The notes: generated from the letters alone by a model not told the origin. A stretch of 16,433 bases of DNA from Streptococcus vestibularis ATCC 49124 (GCF_000188295.1 NZ_GL831112.1:1438364-1454796), one strand, 5' to 3'; shown: positions 1 through 8,228, counted from the first letter of the stretch. Program-made: numbers and translations.

Positions 1-1367
1 AAAACATTGGTTACGACTACATCAAAACCATTAGACGTTTGATTGTTGATAGTAAGGTTACCAGAAACACGGTTTTCTTGTGGCTTAGACTCAGTAGTTT
101 TCAAGGTCGCAATATCCACATAACGACGTGTACCACTATAACTAATGTAAGAAATCCATTGGTGGTTATCCGCAGTCAAGACCTTGTCATAGTTCACTTT
201 GTAGCCTTTTTCCAAGGTATAAAGTGTTTCTGCAGAAGCCTTAGGTTCATTTTTAACATTCAAGCTACGTGTCACATTATAAGTACCACTTGCTGGAAGC
301 TTTTCAGCACCAGTAGTTTCTGGTTTTGCTTGATTAGTCTCTGTTGGTTTAACAGTTGGTGTTTCAGCTTTGGCAGGTGTCAAAGTCGCAATATCTGCAT
401 AGTAGCGAACATAGTCATAACCAAGGTAAGAAATCCATTGGTGATTATCAGCTGTCAAAACTTTATCATAGATGACATGGTCACCCTTACCGAAAACAAA
501 AGTGGGTTTGAGGTCTGCTTTTGGTTCTTTCTTAATATCTGTGTTACGTGTAAAGTAGAAAGTTCCTGTCGCTGGGATATCCAGAGCACCTGTTGTAGCT
601 TGAGCGCCATTAGAAGGTTTACCATCCCCATTACCACTATTACCGTTACCACTATTACCGTTACCACTACCAGCTGCCACTGGTTTCACTGGCGCATAAC
701 GACGCACACCAGAGTATGATTTGTAGCTAATCCATTGGTAGCCATCAGCTGTCACAACTTGATCGTAAAAGACGCTATCCCCTGGATTTACATAAAATTC
801 AGCCTTGGCAGACACCTTGGGTTGATTCTTGATCTCTGTACGTTCCTTGTAGACATAAGTTCCTTGGCTTGGAAGATCGCTTGCTGTAGTTGTATCCGGT
901 TGGCTCACCAAACTAGTATTGACAGCTGCTCTCATTAAGGCAGATACATCAAAGTTAGTGGCTGTTTCAGATGAAGTATTTGTACCACTTGCTGCTTCTA
1001 AGCTGGCAACTGTTGATTCAGATGTTTTATCTGCTGCCTGTGAGATACCAGCACTCACTTCACTTGTAGCCTCGCTAGTAGCAGTTTCACTAGTGGTTTG
1101 GCTAATTGTTGAGACTTGGCTAACTTTCTCACTTGACACTACCCCATCTGTTGCTACACCACTGAAAATATCAGCTGCTATCACAGCATCACTATCTGAA
1201 GTCGCACGCAAAGTGGCATCTGAGGTTGTTGCTACTTCGTGGTGTTCGTCAGCCAAAGCTTGGCCCGCAAAGACCAAACTAGCTCCTAAAAGAACTGACG
1301 CAGCCCCAAATGAATATTTACGAATGGAAAAACGTTGTTGTTCGTGTAAAAATTTTTCTCGTTTCAT
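1..1367 (-). CDS. YSIRK-type secreted surface protein with SH3 modules and a Bsp-like repeat (3' end outside window)
   Basis: The 455 codons in the window begin at ATG 1367-1365, preceded by AGAGGA about 8 nt upstream, and stay open to the window edge. Residues 1-39 are a YSIRK-type signal peptide (FSIRKYSFGAAS near residue 13, likely cut after ALA at 39). A Ser/Thr/Glu/Ala-rich stalk follows (about 40-160). Then come three bacterial SH3 modules of the SH3_5 type (about 165-227, 264-329, 357-420), each with the pattern GTY/F...K..P...G..V.YD...D...WISY...RRY. A Gly/Asn linker (233-249) separates the first two. The last visible residues (GFDVVVTNV) match the start of the GBS-Bsp-like repeats in the gene at 2522-5104. 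Known for the families: YSIRK peptides direct secretion and such SH3 modules bind peptidoglycan. Inferred role: a cell-wall-associated surface protein. Whether it ends in LPXTG cannot be seen here. Confidence 0.9.
   Translation of the reverse strand, partial: MKREKFLHEQQRFSIRKYSFGAASVLLGASLVFAGQALADEHHEVATTSDATLRATSDSDAVIAADIFSGVATDGVVSSEKVSQVSTISQTTSETATSEATSEVSAGISQAADKTSESTVASLEAASGTNTSSETATNFDVSALMRAAVNTSLVSQPDTTTASDLPSQGTYVYKERTEIKNQPKVSAKAEFYVNPGDSVFYDQVVTADGYQWISYKSYSGVRRYAPVKPVAAGSGNGNSGNGNSGNGDGKPSNGAQATTGALDIPATGTFYFTRNTDIKKEPKADLKPTFVFGKGDHVIYDKVLTADNHQWISYLGYDYVRYYADIATLTPAKAETPTVKPTETNQAKPETTGAEKLPASGTYNVTRSLNVKNEPKASAETLYTLEKGYKVNYDKVLTADNHQWISYISYSGTRRYVDIATLKTTESKPQENRVSGNLTINNQTSNGFDVVVTNV
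632..669 (-). repeat. 15-bp tandem repeat coding a Gly/Asn/Ser linker
   Basis: The 15-bp unit taccactattaccgt (plus strand) occurs twice in a row plus about half a copy, inside the surface protein gene. It encodes a flexible GNGNS-type linker between SH3 modules 1 and 2. The unit length is a multiple of three, so copy-number changes would keep the frame and only alter linker length. Confidence 0.8.
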
Positions 1368-1405
1368 ATCAATTATCCTCTTTATCGAATTGATGTTACA
1401 GATTG

Positions 1406-1434
1406 ATTGTAACACTAAGCGACAAATGTTACAA
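1406..1434 (-). promoter_or_regulatory. Sigma-70 promoter of the surface protein gene at 1367
   Basis: On the minus strand TTGTAA (1434-1429) is followed after exactly 17 nt by TACAAT (1411-1406). Transcription would start near 1399 and leave a leader of about 32 nt to the ATG at 1367. The -35 hexamer overlaps the second half of the WalR-like box described separately. Confidence 0.7.
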
Positions 1435-1444
1435 GTATTTTACA
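1428..1444 (-). promoter_or_regulatory. WalR/VicR-type direct repeat
   Basis: The minus strand reads TGTAAAATACTTGTAAC, which is TGTAAA, five bases, TGTAAC. This fits the published WalR (YycF/VicR) consensus TGTWAH-N5-TGTWAH at every defined position. It sits on the -35 box of the surface protein promoter. WalRK/VicRK controls cell-wall metabolism genes in Firmicutes, which agrees with the SH3-module product. The match is seen; binding is inferred. Confidence 0.55.
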
Positions 1445-1597
1445 AAATGTTACTAAATATTTCTCACTTGTCCACTAGTATACCAAATTTTTTGACTTGT
1501 TCCCACTTAAATCATAAACGATCCGATTTTCGTCATAATCGAAAAAATGACCAACATATACTTACATTTTCGTTGTTTTTCCAATAAAAGCAAAAGT

Positions 1598-1630
1598 AAA
1601 AAGATTACTAAATAAATAGCAATCTTTTTT
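1598..1630 (-). terminator. Terminator after the DUF6287-like gene (possibly bidirectional)
   Basis: A 13-bp stem (AAAAAGATTGCTA pairing with TAGTAATCTTTTT, one G-U) around a 6-nt loop lies a few bases after the stop codon at 1637-1635. A-rich and T-rich ends on both sides make it usable in both directions. It isolates this gene from the surface protein gene downstream. Confidence 0.75.
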
Positions 1631-1634
1631 CATG

Positions 1635-2288
1635 TCAATTACGATAAAATGGATAATTTTCTGCATCATCACTTTGACCAATAACAAGATGGTCTAAATC
1701 ACCATTACCAGTTCCAGGAATAGCCCAAAAAGCTGCGCTATCACCATCAGAAGCAATTGTTCCTGAAAAATTTCCATTATTTAAACGTCCAGAATAGAGA
1801 TGATAAGTATAACCACGCCCATTTTGTACTGTACCATCTGGTGAAATTGTGACAAATTCTCCTCGAGAGTTGGTCCAAGTACCAGCGATTGAACTAAAGT
1901 CACCTGAACTTAGTTGCTTCCCATTAATCGATGAAGAAGCCTGTGTTTCTTCTCCTGTTTTTTCTTTTGTAGTCTCAGAAACTCCTCCTGAAGATAAGAC
2001 TGTTTCATCAGTGTCTTTAGTTGCAGAGTCTTTGGCAACAGAAGACCCACTAACCGCAATGGTTGCATCTTCTGTGTCTTCATTTTTTACATGCGGGTTT
2101 GAATTTTTCTTATCGCTCTTAGTAGATTTACTTGAGCTTGAAGATGACTTCTTAACCGTTTTGACTGGACTGCTACTTGTGCTAACACGAGCTGATTCAT
2201 GGCTGTTGAATTTAGTCACCAAAAAGACAGCAAGGATAACTACGATAAGAGCTAATACTAAACCAATAAGTTTACTTGTAATTTTCAT
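1635..2288 (-). CDS. Membrane-anchored extracellular protein with a DUF6287-like C-terminal domain
   Basis: This 217-residue protein has an uncleaved-looking N-terminal hydrophobic helix (residues about 7-25) preceded by Lys, so the rest should face outside. There is no cysteine, hence no lipobox. Residues 31-125 are a low-complexity Ser/Lys/Thr/Asp/Glu spacer. Residues about 126-158 (LSSGDFSSIAGTWTNSRGE and onward) resemble the DUF6287 segment of streptococcal surface lipoproteins, followed by a Gly/Asn-rich tail ending YPFYRN. The start ATG at 2288-2286 has AAAGGAA about 8 nt upstream. It lies between two SH3/Bsp surface proteins but has its own promoter and terminator. The function is unknown; a wall- or envelope-associated role is an inference from topology and neighbours. 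The DUF6287 name is from memory of the family and needs a profile search. Confidence 0.8.
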   Translation of the reverse strand: MKITSKLIGLVLALIVVILAVFLVTKFNSHESARVSTSSSPVKTVKKSSSSSSKSTKSDKKNSNPHVKNEDTEDATIAVSGSSVAKDSATKDTDETVLSSGGVSETTKEKTGEETQASSSINGKQLSSGDFSSIAGTWTNSRGEFVTISPDGTVQNGRGYTYHLYSGRLNNGNFSGTIASDGDSAAFWAIPGTGNGDLDHLVIGQSDDAENYPFYRN

Positions 2289-2322
2289 GAGTGATGTTCC
2301 TTTTCTGATAATTTACTCGATT

Positions 2323-2331
2323 ATTATAACA
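2323..2331 (-). promoter_or_regulatory. Extended -10 promoter of the DUF6287-like gene
   Basis: The minus strand shows TG-T-TATAAT, with TATAAT at 2328-2323, about 35 nt before the ATG. No convincing -35 hexamer is present, which is usual for extended -10 promoters. Confidence 0.6.
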
Positions 2332-2486
2332 CAAAAACAACTAAATTTTTCATTGAAGTCATAGATGAATTAGCTACTTATAGAACGAATCCTATACTTT
2401 CATCTTGATTCTACAACTTTCTCTAATTTACGGCAAATATTTTCAAAATATATTCAATAGTATATTGATTCAATTGCTAAAGTGCA

Positions 2487-2514
2487 AACACCACCCTCAA
2501 AAGAGAGTGATGTT
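2487..2514 (-). terminator. Hairpin after the SH3/Bsp gene, probable terminator
   Basis: Eight bases beyond the stop codon at 2524-2522 the minus strand folds into a 12-bp stem (AACATCACTCTC with GAGGGTGGTGTT, three G-U pairs) with a TTTT loop. The tract after it is only weakly T-rich (TTTGCACTTT), so termination strength is uncertain. Confidence 0.5.
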
Positions 2515-2521
2515 ACGAATC

Positions 2522-5104
2522 TTAAGAAATGTCCACATAGCGTCTCGCACCACTATAAGTTACATAAGACAACCAGGTGTGACCATCAGCTGTTAGGACC
2601 TTGTCATAGCGAACGGACATGCCTTTATCATAGTAGGCTAACTCTGGGCTAGCAACACTTGGTTGAGCCTTAATAGAGCTAGGTTTTGTAAAGGTATAGG
2701 TGCCAGTTGCCGCTAGGCTTGGGCTTGCTGGTTGAGCAACTGCTGTTACCTTACCATCAATAGCAATGTAACGGCGATTCCCCCCATAGCTGACATAAGA
2801 GAGCCATGTATGACCATCTGCAGTCACCAATTTGTCATAGTTAACAGACATACCAGCATCATAGTAGGCCAACTCTGGACTTGCCATACTTGGTTCTGCT
2901 TTAATACTAGAACGTTCTTTAAAAGTATAGGTACCAGATGAAGATGTGTTTGGTTGGACTGGTTGTTCTACGGGTTTAGTCACACTCGTTGGTGCGATAG
3001 CCACATAGAAACGATGTCCTGAATAGCTGAGATAAGAAAGCCATGTATAGCCGTCATTATTGACAACCTTGTCATAGTTGACTGACATACCAGCATCGTA
3101 GTAGCTAACATCTGGGTTAGCTAACAAAGGTTGAGTCTTAATGCCAGTTCGAGCGGTAAAGGTATATGAACCTGAAGCTGGAAGGTTATGGCGGGTTGCA
3201 CTTTGTACTGGAACAGTTGTGCTAGTGCCTCCAATGCCTACCATCTTACCATCTTGAACATAGTAGAGATGGACAATGTATTCGCCTGCTTCAGCCTTAT
3301 GGTCAGTAACATTGATGCGAACCTTGTAGCTACCATCACTTTGTCTGTCAGCTTGGTACCATACAAGATCATCTTGGCCGTTCTTAGCTGTCCAAACCGG
3401 AACACTTACACCTTGAATAGCTTTGTCCCCACTAGAAACATTAGTAATATGAACGTCGAAACCGAGGTTAGAGAGATTTTCAATATTGATAGTACCACTT
3501 GGTTTGCTTTCTTGTTGAGCAAGTTTAGCCACAGCTACATAACGGCGGTTGCCACTGTAGCTGAGGTAAGAAAGCCATTGATAACCATCACCACTGACAA
3601 TCTTGTCGTAGTTGACTGACATGCCAGTATCATAGTAGGCCAACTCTGGACTTGCCACACGAGGTTCTGCCTTAATGCTAGAGCGTTCTTTGAAGGTATA
3701 AGTTCCTGAGTCAGGAAGGCTATAGCTAGCAGTTGTATGAGTTCCTTCAACCTTGGCAGGAACTGTGTAAGTTGTGCCACTTACACCAACTAATTTACCA
3801 TTAGTTTCAACATAGTAAAGATGAACATTGTAGAGACCACGTTCATTCTTGTGGTCACTTAGACTGACATTAACCTTGTAGTTACCATTGTTAAGACGAG
3901 TCGCATTGTACCAGATAATGTCATCTTGCCCATTCTTTTCAGACCAGATTGGAACAGACACTCCGAGGACACCGTTTTGATCTGCTACATTACTGATAAC
4001 CACGCTAAAGCCACCATTATCATGGCTTTCAATAGCGATATTTCCTGTTGGTTTAGCCAGAGACTCTGCGACAATACCTAGGTCGACATAACGACGAGTA
4101 CCATTGTATGACACATAAGAAATCCAACGGTGGTTGTCAGCAAGCAAAGATCTATCGTAGTTGACTGACATACCAGGATCAAAATTAAACTCAGTCTTGG
4201 CAGTAAAGCTAGGTTGATTCTTCACATCTGCAGGCTTAGTGAAATAATAAGTACCACGTTCAGGGATGGTTTCATCTCTAGTCACTTCAGTGGTGCTACT
4301 AGTGCTTTCAGCCTTCAAAGTTGCGATATCAGCGTAGTAGCGTTCAGAGTCGTAACCAATGTAAGAAATCCATTGGTGGCTATCCCTCTTCAAGACCTTG
4401 TCATAGATAACATGGTCGCCTGCACTAAAGACAAAAGTAGGTTTGATATCCATGATAGGCGCTGTACGAATTTCAGTTGTGCGACGGAAATAGAAAGTAC
4501 CGTTTGATGGGATATCAAGAGAACCATCAGCAGTCACTGGACCATCTACACCAGGCTGACTAGCATTAGTTAAGACAGTCCGAAGACTAGTATCGACAGC
4601 TTCACGGTCAGTAGGTCTAGCTTCAGCAACTTCTGAAGTCGCTGAACGGTCAGTCTCACTTGCTGCTTCAGAGCTAGCTACTAATGACACTTCAGAACGT
4701 GGACTAGCCACTTCTGATCTAGAAACAGTAGCAACAACAGATGCAGAATGGGCAACCTCTGCCGGTACTTCCAAAGAAGCAGCCTCGCTAGCCACTATAC
4801 TACTAGTTTCAGAAGAAGCAACTTCACTGTTAGCAAGCTTAGGTCTCGGCGCTTCAGATCTTGAAGCTGGTTGATTGAGGACATCGGTAACAGCTTCTGG
4901 AGTTGCCTGGTCAACTTGAAGTGCTTCAGAATTATTTACAATAACTTCATTATCCTTGTTGGAATTTACGCTATTGGCTTGTTCCTGAGCCAAAGCATGT
5001 CCACCAAGCATCAAGCTAGCACCAATCAAGACTGATGCAGCTCCAAAAGAATATTTACGTATTGAGTAACGTTGACGTTCCTTAAAAACATATGCCTTTC
5101 TCAT
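2522..5104 (-). CDS. YSIRK-type secreted protein with six SH3 modules and two GBS-Bsp-like repeats
   Basis: The start is taken as ATG 5104-5102 (860 aa). An in-frame GTG five codons upstream is less likely because it falls inside the GAGAGTG region that can serve as ribosome binding site. Residues 1-39 are a YSIRK signal peptide (RYSIRKYSFGAAS at 12-24, cleavage after ALA at 39). A Ser/Glu/Ala/Val stalk covers about 40-195. Module order is SH3 (199-262), SH3 (280-343), Bsp-like (353-447), SH3 (463-526), Bsp-like (535-630), SH3 (641-704), SH3 (722-783), SH3 (798-859). The protein ends directly after the last module (RRYVDIS), with no LPXTG or transmembrane segment. SH3_5 modules are known from streptococcal wall hydrolases and phage lysins; Bsp-like repeats are known from group B streptococcal Bsp. 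No catalytic domain is visible. Inferred role: non-covalently wall-bound surface protein, possibly affecting cell morphology or adhesion. It is a paralogue of the gene at 1367. Confidence 0.9.
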   Translation of the reverse strand: MRKAYVFKERQRYSIRKYSFGAASVLIGASLMLGGHALAQEQANSVNSNKDNEVIVNNSEALQVDQATPEAVTDVLNQPASRSEAPRPKLANSEVASSETSSIVASEAASLEVPAEVAHSASVVATVSRSEVASPRSEVSLVASSEAASETDRSATSEVAEARPTDREAVDTSLRTVLTNASQPGVDGPVTADGSLDIPSNGTFYFRRTTEIRTAPIMDIKPTFVFSAGDHVIYDKVLKRDSHQWISYIGYDSERYYADIATLKAESTSSTTEVTRDETIPERGTYYFTKPADVKNQPSFTAKTEFNFDPGMSVNYDRSLLADNHRWISYVSYNGTRRYVDLGIVAESLAKPTGNIAIESHDNGGFSVVISNVADQNGVLGVSVPIWSEKNGQDDIIWYNATRLNNGNYKVNVSLSDHKNERGLYNVHLYYVETNGKLVGVSGTTYTVPAKVEGTHTTASYSLPDSGTYTFKERSSIKAEPRVASPELAYYDTGMSVNYDKIVSGDGYQWLSYLSYSGNRRYVAVAKLAQQESKPSGTINIENLSNLGFDVHITNVSSGDKAIQGVSVPVWTAKNGQDDLVWYQADRQSDGSYKVRINVTDHKAEAGEYIVHLYYVQDGKMVGIGGTSTTVPVQSATRHNLPASGSYTFTARTGIKTQPLLANPDVSYYDAGMSVNYDKVVNNDGYTWLSYLSYSGHRFYVAIAPTSVTKPVEQPVQPNTSSSGTYTFKERSSIKAEPSMASPELAYYDAGMSVNYDKLVTADGHTWLSYVSYGGNRRYIAIDGKVTAVAQPASPSLAATGTYTFTKPSSIKAQPSVASPELAYYDKGMSVRYDKVLTADGHTWLSYVTYSGARRYVDIS

Positions 5105-5164
5105 TTTGATCACTCTCACTTTCTAGGCTGTTTGATAAAAAATAGGAACCGTTTTCACACTTTT

Positions 5165-5193
5165 ATTATACCCCTTTGAAATATTTTTTACAA
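5165..5193 (-). promoter_or_regulatory. Promoter of the SH3/Bsp gene with an inverted repeat around the -35
   Basis: Minus strand TTGTAA (5193-5188), a 17-nt spacer and perfect TATAAT (5170-5165). The leader to the ATG at 5104 is about 55 nt. The -35 lies in the middle of an 8-bp perfect inverted repeat (TTGAAATA and TATTTCAA, 5202-5195 and 5183-5176). Confidence 0.75.
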
Positions 5194-5220
5194 TTATTTC
5201 AATATTATTACTAATTTTTT

Positions 5221-5255
5221 TAAGAAAAAAGATAGGATTTTCATCCTACCTTTTT
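5221..5255 (-). terminator. Intrinsic terminator of alaS
   Basis: A 13-bp stem (AAAAAGGTAGGAT with ATCCTATCTTTTT, one G-U pair) with a GAAA tetraloop and a T-rich tail lies about 25 nt after the alaS stop codon. Confidence 0.9.
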
Positions 5256-5279
5256 AAGTTTCTTTTATTGTATCACTTC

Positions 5280-7898
5280 TTAAAACTGTTCTGCTACCGC
5301 TGAGAGAAGATCTTGGATACCGTTAGCATCGCTACCACCGGCCATGGCCATATCTGGTTTACCACCACCACGACCTGATACGATTGGTGCAAGGACCTTG
5401 ATAACATTACCTGCGTGAACACCCTTAGATTTGCTTGCTACAAGGACATTAACTTTTTCACCAATGTGAGCTGCAAGGACAAGGACGTCAGAGTAGTCTG
5501 CTTGTTTCCATTGGTCAGCAAAGGTACGAAGGGCACCTGCATCAGAAACTTCCACTTGGCTAGCAATATAACGAACACCGTTAGCTTCTTTAACGTCTTT
5601 GAAGACATCACCAGCTGCTGCTGCTGCTGCTTTTTCTTTAAGTGCAGCATTTTCTTTTTGAAGGGCATGCAACTGCTCTTGAAGACTAGCAACCTTGTTA
5701 GGTACTTCTTTCAATTGTGGTGCCTTAAGTGTTGCTGCGATTGCTTTGAGGGCATCTTCTTCTTCACGGTAAGCAAGGTAAGCTTCACGTGATGTCACTG
5801 CCAAGATACGACGTGTTCCTGAACCGATACCTTCTTCTTTGACAATCTTGAACATACCGATTTCAGCAGTGTTGGCAACGTGTGTACCACCACAAAGCTC
5901 AACAGAGTAATCACCGATTGAAACAACACGAACATTCTTACCATATTTTTCACCGAAGAGGGCCATAGCTCCCATTGATTTAGCAGTGTCAATGTCTGTT
6001 TCAATAGTTGTTACTGGAGTTGCTTTCCAGATTTCTTCGTTGACTTGTTCTTCGATAGCACGCAATTCTTCTGGAGTTACAGCCTCAAAGTGAGTGAAGT
6101 CGAAACGCAAGAATTCTTGTTCATTAAGAGAACCGGCTTGAACTGCGTGATCACCAACGATATTATGAAGAGCAGCATGCAAGAGGTGAGTCGCTGTGTG
6201 GTTTTTCATCACACGGTGACGACGTGTGTGGTCAATTTCAAGTTTGTAGTTAGCACCTACAACAAGTTCACCTTCAACTTCAACAGTGTGAAGGGCTTGT
6301 CCATTTGGTGCACGTTGAACGTCAACAACACGCGCAACGACTGTACCAGCTGCATCTGAGATAGTACCGTGGTCTGCTACTTGTCCACCCATTTCAGCGT
6401 AGAATGGTGTTTGTTCAAAGACAAGGAGTGCTTGACCAGAGTTAACACTATCATGACGAGCATCATCAGCAACGATCACGCTCAAATGGCTTTCAGCAGT
6501 TTCCGCTTCATACAAGAACTCAGATGGTTCAGTGATGTTGGCGAGGGTTTCATTTTGCATACCCATAGAACCACCTTTAACCACGCTAGCACGCGCACGT
6601 TCTTGTTGTTCTTTCATGGCAGCTTTGAAACCTTCATGGTCAATCTTGAAGCCTTCATCCTCAGCCAACTCTTCTGTCAATTCCACTGGGAATCCATAAG
6701 TATCGTAAAGTTTAAAGATATCTTTACCTTCAAGCGTACCTTTACCAGATTTCTTAAGGTTAGCAAGAAGCTCGTCAAGCATACTTGAACCTGCATCGAT
6801 GGTACGTGCAAAGGTTTCTTCTTCACGTTTAACAATTTTTTCGATAAAGTCTTTCTTCTCAAGAACTTCTGGGTAATAGCTTTCCATGATTTGACCAACA
6901 GTTGGAACAAGTTTGTACAAGAAAGCATCAGAAATGCCGAGACGACGGCCGTGCATTACGGCACGACGGAGAAGACGACGAAGGACATAACCACGACCTT
7001 CATTACCTGGAAGGGCACCATCACCGATGGCAAATGCCAATGAACGAATGTGGTCAGCGATGACCTTGAAGCTCATTGTGTCACCATCTGGATCATAAGT
7101 TTTACCAGACATTTTTTCGATTTCACGAATGATAGGCATGAAGAGGTCTGTTTCAAAGTTTGTTTTAGCCCCTTGCATTACGGCTACAAGACGTTCAAGA
7201 CCTGCGCCCGTATCAATGTTTTTATTAGGAAGTTCTTTGTATTCTGAACGTGGAACAGCTGGATCTGCATTGAATTGTGACAAAACGATGTTCCAAATTT
7301 CAATGTAACGGTCGTTTTCAATATCCTCTTCAAGCAAGCGAATACCAATATTGTCCGGGTCAAAGTCTTCGCCACGGTCAAAGAAGATTTCAGTATCTGG
7401 TCCTGAAGGTCCAGCACCGATTTCCCAGAAGTTATCTTCAATTGGAATCAAATGACTTGGTTCAACGCCGCAGGCAATCCAACGGTTGTATGAATCTTTA
7501 TCATCTGGATAGTAAGTCATGTAAAGCTTGTCTTTTGGAAAATCAAACCACTCTGGGCTTGTCAAAAGCTCATAACCCCATTCGATAGCTTCATCACGGA
7601 AGTAGTCACCAACTGAGAAGTTACCAAGCATTTCAAACATTGTGTGGTGACGAGCTGTCTTACCAACGTTTTCGATATCGTTAGTACGGATAGCCTTTTG
7701 TGAGTTAGTAATACGTGGATTTTCAGGAATCACAGAGCCATCAAAATATTTTTTCAAAGTGGCAACCCCTGAGTTAATCCAAAGAAGAGTTGGATCGTTA
7801 ACCGGAACCAAGTTAGCTGATGGTTCAACAGCGTGACCTTTTGATTTCCAGAAATCAAGCCACATTTGACGAATTTGTGCTGAAGTAAGTTGTTTCAT
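5280..7898 (-). CDS. alaS: Alanyl-tRNA synthetase
   Basis: Full-length AlaRS of 872 residues, the usual size; it charges tRNA-Ala in the cytoplasm. The class II catalytic core occupies about residues 1-240 ([11 protein letters not shown] at 42-52, [13 protein letters not shown] at 82-94), followed by the tRNA-recognition helices. The editing domain has the metal-binding residues H567 and H571 (HTATH) and C669 and H673 (CGGTH). A coiled coil at about 735-765 contains six consecutive Ala, five of them GCA codons in a row. The C-Ala domain ends with the Gly-rich segment [15 protein letters not shown]. The ATG at 7898-7896 has AGGGAG five bases upstream. Expression is controlled by the Ala T-box leader immediately upstream, and a strong terminator follows the gene, so it is a single-gene unit. 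Confidence 0.99.
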   Translation of the reverse strand: MKQLTSAQIRQMWLDFWKSKGHAVEPSANLVPVNDPTLLWINSGVATLKKYFDGSVIPENPRITNSQKAIRTNDIENVGKTARHHTMFEMLGNFSVGDYFRDEAIEWGYELLTSPEWFDFPKDKLYMTYYPDDKDSYNRWIACGVEPSHLIPIEDNFWEIGAGPSGPDTEIFFDRGEDFDPDNIGIRLLEEDIENDRYIEIWNIVLSQFNADPAVPRSEYKELPNKNIDTGAGLERLVAVMQGAKTNFETDLFMPIIREIEKMSGKTYDPDGDTMSFKVIADHIRSLAFAIGDGALPGNEGRGYVLRRLLRRAVMHGRRLGISDAFLYKLVPTVGQIMESYYPEVLEKKDFIEKIVKREEETFARTIDAGSSMLDELLANLKKSGKGTLEGKDIFKLYDTYGFPVELTEELAEDEGFKIDHEGFKAAMKEQQERARASVVKGGSMGMQNETLANITEPSEFLYEAETAESHLSVIVADDARHDSVNSGQALLVFEQTPFYAEMGGQVADHGTISDAAGTVVARVVDVQRAPNGQALHTVEVEGELVVGANYKLEIDHTRRHRVMKNHTATHLLHAALHNIVGDHAVQAGSLNEQEFLRFDFTHFEAVTPEELRAIEEQVNEEIWKATPVTTIETDIDTAKSMGAMALFGEKYGKNVRVVSIGDYSVELCGGTHVANTAEIGMFKIVKEEGIGSGTRRILAVTSREAYLAYREEEDALKAIAATLKAPQLKEVPNKVASLQEQLHALQKENAALKEKAAAAAAGDVFKDVKEANGVRYIASQVEVSDAGALRTFADQWKQADYSDVLVLAAHIGEKVNVLVASKSKGVHAGNVIKVLAPIVSGRGGGKPDMAMAGGSDANGIQDLLSAVAEQF

Positions 7899-7946
7899 TG
7901 TTTCTCCCTAATTATTTCTTAATTTATACCATTTAGAAAATACTAA

Positions 7947-8170
7947 AAGAATAAAAGACAAGACCACTAAACGAAGGGCGACGTGAACCGCGGTACCACC
8001 TTCATTCAATGACCTTGTCATTCTTATTTTTCTTAAATTGTAAACTTTGAGTAGCAAGTAATCCCATCCGTCCATGGCTCGCAGCAACCGCCATTTTTCT
8101 GTATCCGAAGCAATGATTACCTTTCTCAAAGGGCAGACTCAGAGTTTCCTAACATTAAAACTCTTTGTTA
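7947..8170 (-). promoter_or_regulatory. T-box riboswitch, tRNA-Ala responsive (GCU specifier)
   Basis: The alaS leader contains the canonical T-box AAGGTGGTACCGCGG (8002-7988). Stem I closes with CTTTGAG/CTCAAAG (8131-8125 with 8051-8045) and continues with GTAATC/GATTAC. Between these two helices, on the 3' side, lies UUGCUA, giving the Ala specifier codon GCU at 8055-8053 followed by the usual purine. The terminator form is a 21-bp stem (8019-7999 with 7977-7957, all non-Watson-Crick positions being G-U) followed by the T-rich tract TTTTATTCTTTT. Uncharged tRNA-Ala would stabilise the antiterminator and switch alaS on. The 73-codon open frame here is not a gene. Confidence 0.93.
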
Positions 8171-8176
8171 CTTTCC

Positions 8177-8205
8177 ATTTTAACGTGTTTTAGGTCTTAG
8201 GTCAA
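8177..8205 (-). promoter_or_regulatory. Sigma-70 promoter of alaS
   Basis: Minus strand TTGACC (8205-8200), 17 nt, TAAAAT (8182-8177). Transcription should start near 8170, just before the T-box leader. Confidence 0.8.
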
Positions 8206-8228
8206 GTTGATAACAACATTATCAACTT
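8204..8228 (-). terminator. Perfect 10-bp hairpin after prsA, possible terminator
   Basis: AAGTTGATAA and TTATCAACTT pair perfectly around a 5-nt loop, starting 12 nt after the prsA stop. No T-tract follows on the minus strand (GACCTAAG), so it is a weak terminator candidate. It overlaps the -35 box of the alaS promoter by two bases. Confidence 0.45.

Noticed and set aside
39..1587. Plus-strand open frames of 67-226 codons opposite the surface protein gene
   Set aside because: They are antisense shadows of the Ser/Thr-rich coding sequence on the minus strand and lack family features and ribosome binding sites.
1849..2364. Plus-strand open frame of 171 codons
   Set aside because: Antisense to the DUF6287-like gene; its composition mirrors the Ser/Asp/Glu-rich linker and it runs over that gene's promoter.
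2522..5104. Repeated words that could suggest a CRISPR or mobile repeat
   Set aside because: The repetition follows the coding frame and is explained by SH3 and Bsp-like protein modules; spacing is that of domains.
5105..5119. GTG start at 5119 for the SH3/Bsp protein
   Set aside because: The GTG lies in the GAGAGTG purine stretch that serves the ATG at 5104, and the paralogue also begins just before its YSIRK region.
7908..8129. Minus-strand open frame of 73 codons upstream of alaS
   Set aside because: It covers the T-box leader, whose RNA structure explains the sequence.
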